In this document: positions 22,743 to 32,100 of the stretch, piece after piece
Layout: each line of letters begins with the position of its first letter
Numbering within the stretch: the stretch's first letter is position 1
Source: Uranotaenia lowii
Lineage: Eukaryota; Arthropoda; Insecta; Diptera; Culicidae
NCBI RefSeq assembly: GCF_029784155.1
Contig: NC_073692.1
Coordinates: forward strand, 372,128,813 to 372,192,812
Reading direction: 5' to 3'
Length of the DNA stretch: 64,000 nucleotides
Program-made: the position numbers and the translations under genes
Notes under the pieces: generated by a model
What the model was told of the DNA's origin: nothing
The model's input: the letters and a program-made list of their open reading frames with translations, nothing else
Databases searched by the model: none

Positions 22743-23738
22743 CAGTACCGTTCATAATTGTATAGAAATTGGAAGCACGCGCACTGCCACTTCGACTTTG
22801 AACTTCCATAACTTTTGACTCTGATGATATTTTTTGATCAAATTTTCTTAGTTAGATAGATCAACTATCACACTGTTATACCACAAAATTTGAGCTTTTT
22901 GGAGTTTGTGTGGCCTGAGATAAAGTAATTCTACGAAAATCGGACTTTTTGAACTTTTCTCATTCATACTGCAATATCTCAGGAACTAAACTACATTTTT
23001 TGTTAAAATTTTGCAGAGTGATTGTTGAAATATAAAGTAAGCATTTCTGAAGTTTTTGAAAGGTTTTATTGATGGGATCAAAAGTTACGGGAGGTACAAT
23101 TTTTAAGGCATGAACCTAAAAATGCGATTTCTATAGAATTTTGGACGATTCATGAGAACTTAATCGTTTCCATCTACAAATCAGTCAAAAAATGTCTGGC
23201 AAAAGCAATGATGAATTGAAAAAATTAAAATTAATAACTATTTTTGTTTTGAAATCAGAATCTCGCAATATTGTTTTGATTTTTTGGTTGAAATAGATTT
23301 ACTGGTTGTTAAACATAAAATAGGAGTTTCCTATGAAAACAATCGTCCATTATTCTATAGAAATCGCATTTTTAGGTTCATGCCTGAAAAATTGTACCTC
23401 GTGTAACTTTTGTTCCCGTCGATAAAACTTTTCAAAAACTTCAGACATGATAGCTTTACAGTTCAACAATCACTCTGCAAAATTTCAACAAAAAATGAAG
23501 CGTAGTTTTTGAGATATTACAGTTTAAATGAGAAAAGTCCAAAAAGTCCGATTTTCGTAGAATGACTGTATCTCAGGCCACACAAACTCCAGAAAGCTCA
23601 AATTTTGTGATATAATAGTGTGATAGTTGTTCTATCTATTTGATCAAAAAATATCATCAGAGTTAAAAGTTATGGAAGTTCAAAGTCGAAGTGACAGTGC
23701 GCGTGCTTCCAATTTCTATACAATTATGAACGGTACTG
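22743..23738. mobile_element. Fold-back DNA element, TA-flanked (copy 1)
   Basis: The ends cagtaccgttcataattgta and tacaattatgaacggtactg are exact complements, and TA flanks both sides. Inverted similarity extends through most of the 996 bp (for example gagctttttggagtttgtgt near 22895 and acacaaactccagaaagctc near 23580), leaving only a short central spacer near 23180-23330. A second copy lies at 42432-43437. The termini (CAGT..., TA target) fit Tc1/mariner. There is no transposase, so it is non-autonomous. A transcript would form a hairpin with arms of over 400 bp. Confidence 0.85.
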
Positions 23739-23799
23739 TATGTTTATGATAATGTCTTTGATAATCACCACACAGACATATCTTAAACTAAACAGAACT

Positions 23800-24385
23800 T
23801 ATGTTCTAAGACTACGAATAATACTTTTTAACACATCTTTGGACTGTTTAAAATGAAAAACGTTTGACACTTCGTTAAAAACACGACAACAATTATACAA
23901 GGGGTGGTTTTGTGCACAAACGGTGCGGCTAAGTGGTATCCACAAAAAAATCTGTTGTCGAAGTCGTCTCGTTTTGTAGCAGTTGTGGGCTGTCTATGTT
24001 ATTCATTAACAGGTCAAAGACAAACATTCTTTGAATGTACATATGTCCGTCTGCAACGAAGGGTTTCGAAGGATAATAAAGTGCATTGCTCTAAGTACGG
24101 TGGTAGTCCAACGGCATCATTCCATGGCAGTCGTCGGAGTGCATATCTTAAAAACTTCTTTTGAACCCTTTCAATCTTTTAGATTTGTACTTCGTGAAAA
24201 GGTGTCCAGACTATCACGGCATAATCCAATACACTACGAACCAAGGCACAGAAAATCGCTTTGAGGCAGTAAATATCTTCAAAGTCAGCGGTGTTTCTCC
24301 GGATGAAACCAAAGATGGCAAAAGCTTTTGCGGTGGTGGCGGCTATGTGTTCCGTAAAAGTCAGTTTGTGATCAAACACTACGCC
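23800..24385 (-). pseudogene. LINE reverse transcriptase C-terminus, degraded
   Basis: The minus strand reads VFDHKLTFTEHIAATTAKAF, AIFGFIRRNTADFEDIYCLK and ALVRSVLDYAVIVW. After a frameshift it continues QRVQKKFLRYALRRLPWND and, further on, PLSRTVCAQNHPLYNCCRVF. This is the block that follows the RT palm and thumb in insect Jockey/R1-type LINEs. Several frameshifts and stops break it, and the RT catalytic part upstream is missing. It ends close to the fold-back element at 23738. Confidence 0.65.
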
Positions 24386-25214
24386 TTAATGCATCATGCA
24401 GTGAACTGTTGTTGTGTAGGATTTTCCAGCACTTCCTGGGCTAGAAGGGAGCTTGAGAAATCTAGAAATAAAGCTTGAACAAATGGAAGTGACCTAGGAG
24501 CTTTGAATACAGGCAATAGCGGTGTCTAGAATACTGAGGCAATGCAATGTTGGGCTTATTGCCGATTGTTGGAATGCCAGAAAACGAGTTCAGCAGGTGA
24601 GAACGATACCAAGGAAAAGACGAGCTGTTGGAGGACACACAAGAACTTTGAAACAGGAGATTCAATTTCTGGTAGCGTATTAATGGTCTGCAATCGCTTA
24701 TGTTTTGGTGCGCCTGTCAAATACTGTTGTGAGAGTGCATCGAAAGTCATCGACTCATTGGCTTGGATTATTCCGAACTGCCATTATCTTGAGTAGCGAG
24801 CGATGCACTATCGAAACTACGATACGGAGAAGTGGCCTGGAGCTTTGTCTAGAAATCCGTTCTACGCGGTCCAAATTCCGAAGCACACATTGGCTGATAG
24901 CTATGTAAGTTTGCTGTGGCTACATAGCCATTTCAGTAGGTGTAGCTTTTGTCATCGCGCGAGGACATCATTCTCATCACTTTTGCAGAGGATAAAAGGT
25001 GTTACGAAGCAAGATGAGCTGTGAGAGGAGTGCGTCAATCTCAACAAGCGGCGTCAATGCTCGAGTGGCAGGAGCAATGTGATGCATCGAAATAATAATG
25101 TAAGCAGGGTTTTTTTTCCTTGTAGGGGAAAGCCCACTGCGAACAGTAGTTGATCTATTGTGGTAATAACCCCGTGCAACTGTATGTATGTACTGTATGT
25201 ACATGCAACTGTAT
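24386..25214. other. Unclassified, probably decayed transposon sequence
   Basis: The composition is GC-richer than average. Short open frames exist on both strands without a motif I can name. It is sandwiched between two minus-strand LINE fragments and probably holds the 3' UTR of the right-hand one (25215 onward) plus unknown repeats. Confidence 0.3.
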
Positions 25215-25714
25215 GTACTATCGATTGAAGTTACAGTTGATTGCTGTTTGAGCATCTTGTCCCAATCGGGTATGATATCAAAGATATGTGATATAACCTT
25301 CTTAGGGCTTTGTGCAACCTAATGTCTTGTGCGCTTATTATTTTGGCAACTATATACGCTCATTTGGATTTATGAGGGCGCAGCAGTTGCATAGAAGGTG
25401 CTCTGCAGTTTCTATTTCGAACCTGCAGAAACTACAGTCTTTGTTTTGAATCATTTTTATCCTTTTGAGATGCTGTTTTGTTGGACAATGTCCGGTCAAG
25501 AGACCTGTGAAAGTAACTCGTGCTTACCTAAGTTAAACATGTTTTTGGAGAGTCGTACGCTTGGTTTAATGAATCTTTTTGCCTGAGTTGCTCCCTCCGC
25601 TTTTTTACAGTTGAAAACAATAGTGGTGCTTTCCCAGTTTTTGAGCTCCATAGTCAAGGCACTTCTCGATACTCCGCACAAAAGTTCAGGTCCAATCAAC
25701 AGGCCCTCCTTCCC
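25215..25714 (-). pseudogene. I/LOA-like LINE: end of RNase H and cysteine-rich C-terminus
   Basis: The minus strand reads GLLIGPELLCGVSRSALTME, then WESTTIVFNCKKAEGATQAK and, after a frameshift, VTFTGLLTGHCPTKQHLKRI followed by CSFCRFEIETAEHLLCNCCA. The phrase order (GPE...GVSRS, AKRFI, LLTGHC, C-x2-C...H-x3-C) is that of the C-terminal part of insect LINEs with an RNase H domain. The RNase H front half is at 26800-27000, separated by an inserted DNA element. Joining across the insertion restores the expected spacing. Confidence 0.65.
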
Positions 25715-25716
25715 TA

Positions 25717-26797
25717 CCCAAGAAACCATATGCACTAAAGAATTGTCAAAATGCTATCCAATAACAGCTTTAGAGCTTCTCTGCCCTCTCTTAGCACTGT
25801 GAGCCAGTTCTGGCGAAATTAACTGCAGTATTGGTGCTTAAGGCTATGATCATTTAGAATCCGGGCAGTTACAAATGTGTGTATTTTAAAAACTATTCAT
25901 TTTATCGAAAAACTTTCTATGAAGGAAATGAAGGTGTTAATATGACATTTAATTTTAAAAATATTTAAAAAAATATTTATCAATGATTTCCAGAAATACT
26001 CTAACTTTTTCATTATATCTTTTTTTTATCTTTGCACACTTTTTTTAGTCATGTATTGATGTATTTTTTTTTACCAAGAAGCAAAACCTTTGCAAAATCA
26101 TGATATTTTACACCAACTCATCTGGAAAAAGCAATTGGAATCTGGTTGGAACCTTTTCATGAGTAGGCATCTCGAAGAATTGGATCTCTTAAATCCGGTT
26201 TTAACATAATTTTTTTGTCCATCAGAACACATCTGTCATATTGCGTAAAAATCAGATGCACAGATTGTGATCTTTAGAACTGATCATTATAAGTTATTTA
26301 CTTGGTGTCTACTAGTCAGGCAACACTTTTTGCCTGTCGGAAATGGATTTTTTGCATTATTTAAGGAGTCTGCATTCAGTTATCCCCAATAACCATATAC
26401 TTTTTACTATATTTAAAATCAAGGATTGCACTCTGATGGTTGGTTTGAACTTCGTGTGGATCCTAGAGTGGCTCCTTATACTTCTTAACCATATGGTCCG
26501 AAAAAAAAATCAGAAAAAATCAACAGTTCACGAGTTTTCAAGTAAAAAATGAAGAATTTTCGAGCCGCAAAATGCGTAAAAGGAGCAAATTTGTGCAAAA
26601 TTATTTTAACCGTGTCTTTTGGCATCGTAAATATCTCAAACACACAACTTAAAAATCTATCAAAAATAGGCAAGATAGTCCTTTTCTTAACAAACACAAC
26701 GATACCAAAGTTTTGCATATCCGAGCTCTATGGACGTAGCTATCACCGAAATAAAGTGCCCGGATACTAAATGATCATAGCCTTATGGTTACTTGGG
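25717..26797. mobile_element. DNA element inserted into the LINE RNase H region
   Basis: The left end cccaagaaaccata and the right end tatggttacttggg are inverted repeats flanked by TA (25715-25716 and 26798-26799). A second inverted pair lies inside: aaggctatgatcatttag...tccgggca (about 25840) and tgcccgga.actaaatgatcatagcctt (about 26757). Removing the 1081 bp and one TA brings the LINE codons for GNEEEDKLA next to REGG.LLIGPE, the expected order. The CCCAAGNAACCA ends resemble those of the elements at 37649 and 45967. No transposase is seen. Confidence 0.6.
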
Positions 26798-26799
26798 TA

Positions 26800-27000
26800 G
26801 CTAGCTTGTCTTCTTCTTCGTTCCCTAGGATACTCCGTTCCTCATGGCCAGGTTTCTAAGTGCAAAAATACACTCCCATACCAGCTTGGAGCAACATGTG
26901 AACGTACTTAGTGCTCGAAGAGCGGCTTGGCTGTCAGAGAATATGTAGATACTTGTGTACCTGTATCCTCTTTTCAAACTGGCCAAAGTGCATTCTAGAA
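26800..27000 (-). pseudogene. I/LOA-like LINE: front half of RNase H
   Basis: The minus strand reads LECTLASLKRGYRYTSIYIF then SDSQAALRALSTF and GNEEEDKLA. FSDSQAA is the conserved second-aspartate block of LINE RNase H domains, and GNEEEDKLA corresponds to the GNE.AD.LA motif near its end. A deletion removed the VPGH segment between them. It continues into 25714 beyond the inserted DNA element. Confidence 0.65.
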
Positions 27001-27261
27001 TGGATCACTGGAGAAAGCTAATTTTCCGAGTGTATTCGCCACTAGCGCTCACAGCTGTCAAACCTCATGATCTAAGTAGCATAGAAAACACCGAAATATC
27101 AACAAAACATGGCACTGTGTTGCACTATGAGAGATCACGCGGACAAAAATCTAAAAAAATCAAAATATTTCATGAAAGTAGACACTTTGTTTAAGAAAAA
27201 CTTAAATTTCAGAACTCCCCCATTCTAAAGATGTTGAAAAATGAAGAAAAACTATAATGTA

Positions 27262-29925
27262 GGGCTAGGTGGGGTAATTATGAACAAAATTTCTTCATTT
27301 GGCACACTTACAGCCACCATATGTTTATTTCTTATCACAAACTCTGAAAAACTACCATCAATGAGTGTTTCCGTGCTCTTAATCATTCTGTAGAACAACT
27401 TTTGTTTTTTGGTCGCAACCTCTGTCCTTGGGACGTCTGTTCATAATTACCCCGTCTGTTCATATTTACCCCACTCTCTAGGGGGTAATTATGAACACGG
27501 ATTACGAACTTGGTATAAAATTTTTGAAAAGTAACAGCAGTTATACGTTACATTTATCCATAGTAAGCAGTGTATGGTGTTTTTTTACTTAAAAAATTAT
27601 GTTCATAATTACCCCAAACTCTGTTCATAATTACCCCGGACTTTGTTCATATTTACCCCGAGACTTGTCCAATATGATTTATATGGTGACATGAAATCTC
27701 AATTCAACACCAAATAATGAAAATTATTAGCAGTAACAAGAAAATGGGTTGTTTTATAAAAACTCAATCCAATTCATGTATAAAACTTGCAAAATAAACA
27801 AATGTAATCATAATTAAGATGTAAAACAATAGAAAAATATCTATTTAGTGTTCATTTTGAATGATATTTTCTATCTTTTGTTTCAAGAGTTCAATTTTTT
27901 TGTTGCATCTTTTACGTTTTGGTTGGATTCTTTTTTTCCGTTTCTTTATGACTTTACAGAACATTTTATTTGATAGGACCTCTCCATATGTGTGACATTT
28001 TAGACGAGTTAGGCTACTCGATAGTTTTTACATCCGTTTAAAATGTCCTACGCAGCAAACATCAAGTCTTCACCAAAATGTCGTGGGCTAGGCTTTTCAC
28101 GTGCGTTCGAGGTATCATGAAATTGCAACCTATACATATACAGGAAATTCGAAAATATTTTTAAAGGGTTGTTTCACAAAAACAATCATTAAAATCTTCT
28201 TGGATCAGTGTACAGTCATTTTTTACAATTCTTGTCAGTTCTATATGATCGACAGTTTTGAAAAATATTGACACTTATAAATTTTTTATCACCTGTATGA
28301 AATTTCACATAAATAGCTCTATTCTTTCAAAAAAAAAAATTGAAGTACTACCGAAGTTTTCCTCAACAAACTGAAAGAGAAAATCTTCAACCAAAAGATG
28401 TTTATTTTGCACCAAATTAAAAAAAAATATTCGAACAAATTAACATTGAAAAAAGTATCTATCAGGTATCAGAAAAGAGGTAGGCTTGCATTAACATTGA
28501 AAAAAGTATCTAAGTAAAAAATTAGACTGCAAGAAAATAGATTTTGGATCTTTGATATCCGGATTTAACATATAAACAATTATTATTTGCTGTAATTCTA
28601 ATGTTCTGAATAGAAGCACGTTGTTCAAACATGCAGGAAAATTGATCTTTGCTTTGTGGACTTATTAACCAATTAAATTTAGCGAAGTTTTTCATATATT
28701 TTACTGTTGACCACAGAGATTTAAGGTTCATAATAATGTTAAATTTCACACAGTTATGAATAAAAGCTCGATCAGCAAACCATTTGTAAACAAATGGTGA
28801 ATTTAATTTTTAGTCTAATTAAACATTTCTTCAAGTCTGGTTTATAACCTTAATGTTTATCAATTACCAAAAAACCTGGTTTTGGAAGCACGTAAAACCT
28901 GTATTCGGTATTAGAGAACTTTTCCTGGGATACAGGTTTTCGGTTTTGGTATTACCGGTAGAACTATTTCTATCAACGAAAAGCAAGTTTTTCTCACTAT
29001 TTAATTTAACAAAATTAAGACTTGTTTAAATTTGATTCCGGATTGAGCTTTTTTCACAATTTCTGTTTTAATCACTTTTTTCCACTTTTGAAATTTTATT
29101 TTCAGTTTAAAAAAATGGAGTTCAAAAGTTTTTTGCAAAGACTGAGAAGAACTGGCATAGCTTTTTTTCTAAATCCGAATCTCAATTTTGGAAAAAAAAA
29201 TCAATTTCTCAAAAATTCAAAACTTAACATATTGCGGACCTAATTTTAATATGAAAGTTATTGATTATGGTCAAGTGGATTCTGTGATATAGAATGCCGA
29301 ATTTTGATGTTTTCCGGCTAAAATTTCTTTACGGTCGTTAATGTGTTGAGATCTTACAGAAGGGGGGGAGGGGTAGTTTTGTAAGAAATTTCTTACAAGG
29401 GGAGGGAGGGGGAAAGGGGTCTGGAAATGCTTGGGTAATTAGTGAATGGCCCCCTAAGTTGAAGAATAAAACATTTGACCATTAAAATGCATTAGAAATG
29501 TCAGGAAATGCATAAGAAGATGTGTTCATAATTACCCCATAGGACGAAAACTATGGGGTAAATATGAACACTCATCTGTGAATCAATGCGAATAATTTTT
29601 TTCAAAATTTCTTCAAAATCCAGACAGAGCATCATAAACTGGATGTAAAATATGTGATAACAACATCCCAGCTGGATTTCCTATGATCAGATATTCAAAA
29701 CATTAAACACTGTCCAAAACGATTTCCGTTTCACGAGTTGATGGTTTTTTTAAACATCTGAAATGATATCATTATGATTTGAAAAAAAATCGGAAACACC
29801 TTACAGCTATCAATCGGATGTTAAACTACCACTATTGGAACTTTTTGTGTTGATTCATCCCCCACAGCAGCGCGTATGGCACTTGTTCGGAATTACCCCG
29901 TGTTCATAATTACCCCACTTGACCC
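27262..29925. mobile_element. TA-flanked DNA element with clustered GGGGTAATTATGAAC motifs
   Basis: The left end gggctaggtggggtaattat and the right end attaccccacttgaccc are inverted repeats with TA outside each (27260-27261, 29926-29927). The 15-bp word ggggtaattatgaac, or its complement gttcataattacccc, or a one-base variant (ggggtaaatatgaac), occurs about seven times at 27269-27660 and three to four times at 29524-29916. It is absent from the 1.9 kb in between. Such subterminal arrays usually bind the transposase. The interior is AT-rich with no credible enzyme gene, so the element is non-autonomous. Confidence 0.65.
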
Positions 29926-29929
29926 TATA

Positions 29930-30287
29930 TATGTTTAAAAAAAATTAAAAGCAAATTTTAATCAATGATAACAAAAAAACTTCTGCGTATAATATGTTGT
30001 TTTTAGCGTTAATCTCTATAAAAATAAAGTGATGAGTGGCTTCAGAGTCACTTATAAAAAGATAAAGAATGAGAAAATCAGAAAAAAAATGAAATAATAA
30101 AAGTTTTCGTACGAGATCATTTTAGTCCGGCTCATTTTCTTCAAGTTTTGGAGCTTTTTGAGAAATTCACCATTGTCAATTTTTGGATCTTTCCTCTATA
30201 AAAGTAATTATAAAAAGAGCTGATCAGTTTTCCAGGTTACTTGTCTTTGACTTTGAAACAAGGCACCCCAATTGGTTACCTATATTG
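29930..30287. other. AT-rich spacer
   Basis: It lies between two DNA elements. Nothing is recognised except the CTATATTG at 30280-30287, which is the left target duplication of the next element. Confidence 0.5.
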
Positions 30288-30487
30288 TAGGGTGGTCGGA
30301 TTTACCGGTTTTTTTCAAATCCGGTATTTCGGTATTTGTAATTTATAAAACCGATAAAACCGGTTAAACCGGTATTTTTCAAAGTATATCGAATTCATGA
30401 AAAGTTTTCATGTAATTGCAGTAGTAATGGCATAAAATGCTCAGAATTTATAACGCAATTGATTCAGCAACATTACCAATAAACAAA

Positions 30488-30669
30488 TCACTTCCATCTG
30501 TACCGTTGAGCCGTCAACACGTACGCCGGAGCATCGTATCGTTGCTGTGTACCTGCAGGAACATTTTACATTATTTATTTTTTTTCCTTACCTGTTTTTC
30601 AATCAGCACTTTTCAGTGCTAAAATTATTTTCATTTTCTTTTATTCATATTTTCTCTTTTCTTTCCAGC
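30488..30669 (+). promoter_or_regulatory. 5' UTR of the Jockey LINE (presumed internal promoter)
   Basis: The segment runs from the defined 5' end to the ORF1 start. In Jockey-type elements the first bases of the 5' UTR carry an internal pol II promoter (known for the family). I cannot point to individual promoter motifs with certainty. Confidence 0.4.
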
Positions 30670-32100
30670 ATGGGGAAGTCATCGGCTGGCTCAAGGGCTG
30701 GTAGAAAGCGTATTGCCGAAACTAATTCAGGTCCATCGCCCAAAAAAGTTGAAATTTCCAACTCATTCGATGTCCTTCATAACATCGGTGATGAGGAAAT
30801 ATTCATATTTAATTCTGATAAGAGTACTAAGAAACCTTCTTCTTCTTATACTCTTAAAAACGAAAAGATTCCACCAATAACGGTCACGATTCCTGACTTC
30901 AATGCCTTTCGAAAAGAAATCGTCACTTCCGTTAAGGATGTGAAGATTTCTTTTCAGATCGGTCGAAGGGGAACTGCTCGTATATTGGCGGAATCTTTTA
31001 ATGATTTTCAAAAAATTTTAAATTATTTGAATAATAAAAAACATCAATTTTTTACTTACGACACTAGAAGTGATCGTCCATTTAAAGTTGTACTTCGTGG
31101 TCTCACCGGCGATCAGACACCGGATGAGATCACAGCTGAATTAAATTCTTTGTTAGGTTTTTCTCCAATTCAAGTAATTCAAATGAGGAAAAGAACCAAC
31201 ACGAATAATACCAGTAGTGTTGGTTTTGCTCCTGAGCTTTATTTGATCCATTTTAAAAAGGATCAGGTCAATAATTTGCAAATTTTGGAAAAGGCTCGTC
31301 TTATGTTTCATTGTCGAGTAAAATTTGAACCTTTTCGTAAATCCCATACCAATTTTTTACAAAATATTACGCAATGTCGTCGTTGTCAAGCTTTTTGTCA
31401 TGGCACTAAAAATTGTAGAATGAATGCCAGATGCATGTTTTGCGGCTCATTCGATCATGAAAAATCTAAATGCCTTTTTGGTGGTGATAAGCCAAAAACA
31501 GAATTTTTTAAGTGTGCGAATTGCGCAGGTAATCATTCCTCGAATTCTCTAGAATGTCCCGTTAGGGCAAAAATTGTTGCTTCTAGGAAAAATCCCAAAG
31601 TTTCCAGAAAAGTTTCTTCTCCTCCTTCCTCTTTTTCGTCTTCACACGTCAGACCGGCAAACAACTTGCCTGTTCGCAGTCAGCCTCGGCCTACATTGGA
31701 ATCACGGCTGGGTAATACCCGAAGTGATTTTAATGTTACCTGGGCTGATTCTGCGCCACAAACTCGTTGTTTATCGTTCTCAGAGGTGGTTGAAAATGGG
31801 TTGCCCTCTTCAGGTTTAACTAATAAAAATGGGAAAAAACCAAGTCTCAACGTTCACGCGAAGGCTTGGGAAAATCCCCGAAATTCAAATACTTTTTCTT
31901 CTCCTTCATTTTCTGATCCTAACAATTTTGTTGATTTGGGTGAGATTACTGAGGAAAAATTAAAATTTTTGCATCAAAATTTAATGGAAATGATGCAACT
32001 TATGTTGAAAGCAAATTCAATGTTTGAAGCTTTCCAAACTTCTTTTAATTATGCTAACAAAATTATTATGACTTTACGATTCCCTCATGGATCCAAATAG
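30670..32100 (+). CDS. Jockey LINE ORF1 (gag-like nucleic-acid-binding protein)
   Basis: The 476-residue product starts MGKSSAGSRAGRKRIAETNS. An in-frame ATG lies 41 codons upstream, but its extension is a Phe-rich run (FFPYLFFNQHF) typical of translated UTR, so I chose 30670. A basic, Ser-rich N-terminus is followed by a central region with VVLRGL and LGFSPIQV, which resembles the PRE/C2HC-associated domain of Jockey gags. Three zinc knuckles follow: C-x2-C-x4-H-x4-C at about residues 236-249, CMFCGSFDHEKSKC at about 256-269, and CANCAGNHSSNSLEC at about 283-297. The C-terminal third is Ser/Pro/Asn-rich. It would coat LINE RNA and form the ribonucleoprotein. Its stop overlaps the ORF2 start. 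Confidence 0.88.
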   Translation: MGKSSAGSRAGRKRIAETNSGPSPKKVEISNSFDVLHNIGDEEIFIFNSDKSTKKPSSSYTLKNEKIPPITVTIPDFNAFRKEIVTSVKDVKISFQIGRRGTARILAESFNDFQKILNYLNNKKHQFFTYDTRSDRPFKVVLRGLTGDQTPDEITAELNSLLGFSPIQVIQMRKRTNTNNTSSVGFAPELYLIHFKKDQVNNLQILEKARLMFHCRVKFEPFRKSHTNFLQNITQCRRCQAFCHGTKNCRMNARCMFCGSFDHEKSKCLFGGDKPKTEFFKCANCAGNHSSNSLECPVRAKIVASRKNPKVSRKVSSPPSSFSSSHVRPANNLPVRSQPRPTLESRLGNTRSDFNVTWADSAPQTRCLSFSEVVENGLPSSGLTNKNGKKPSLNVHAKAWENPRNSNTFSSPSFSDPNNFVDLGEITEEKLKFLHQNLMEMMQLMLKANSMFEAFQTSFNYANKIIMTLRFPHGSK

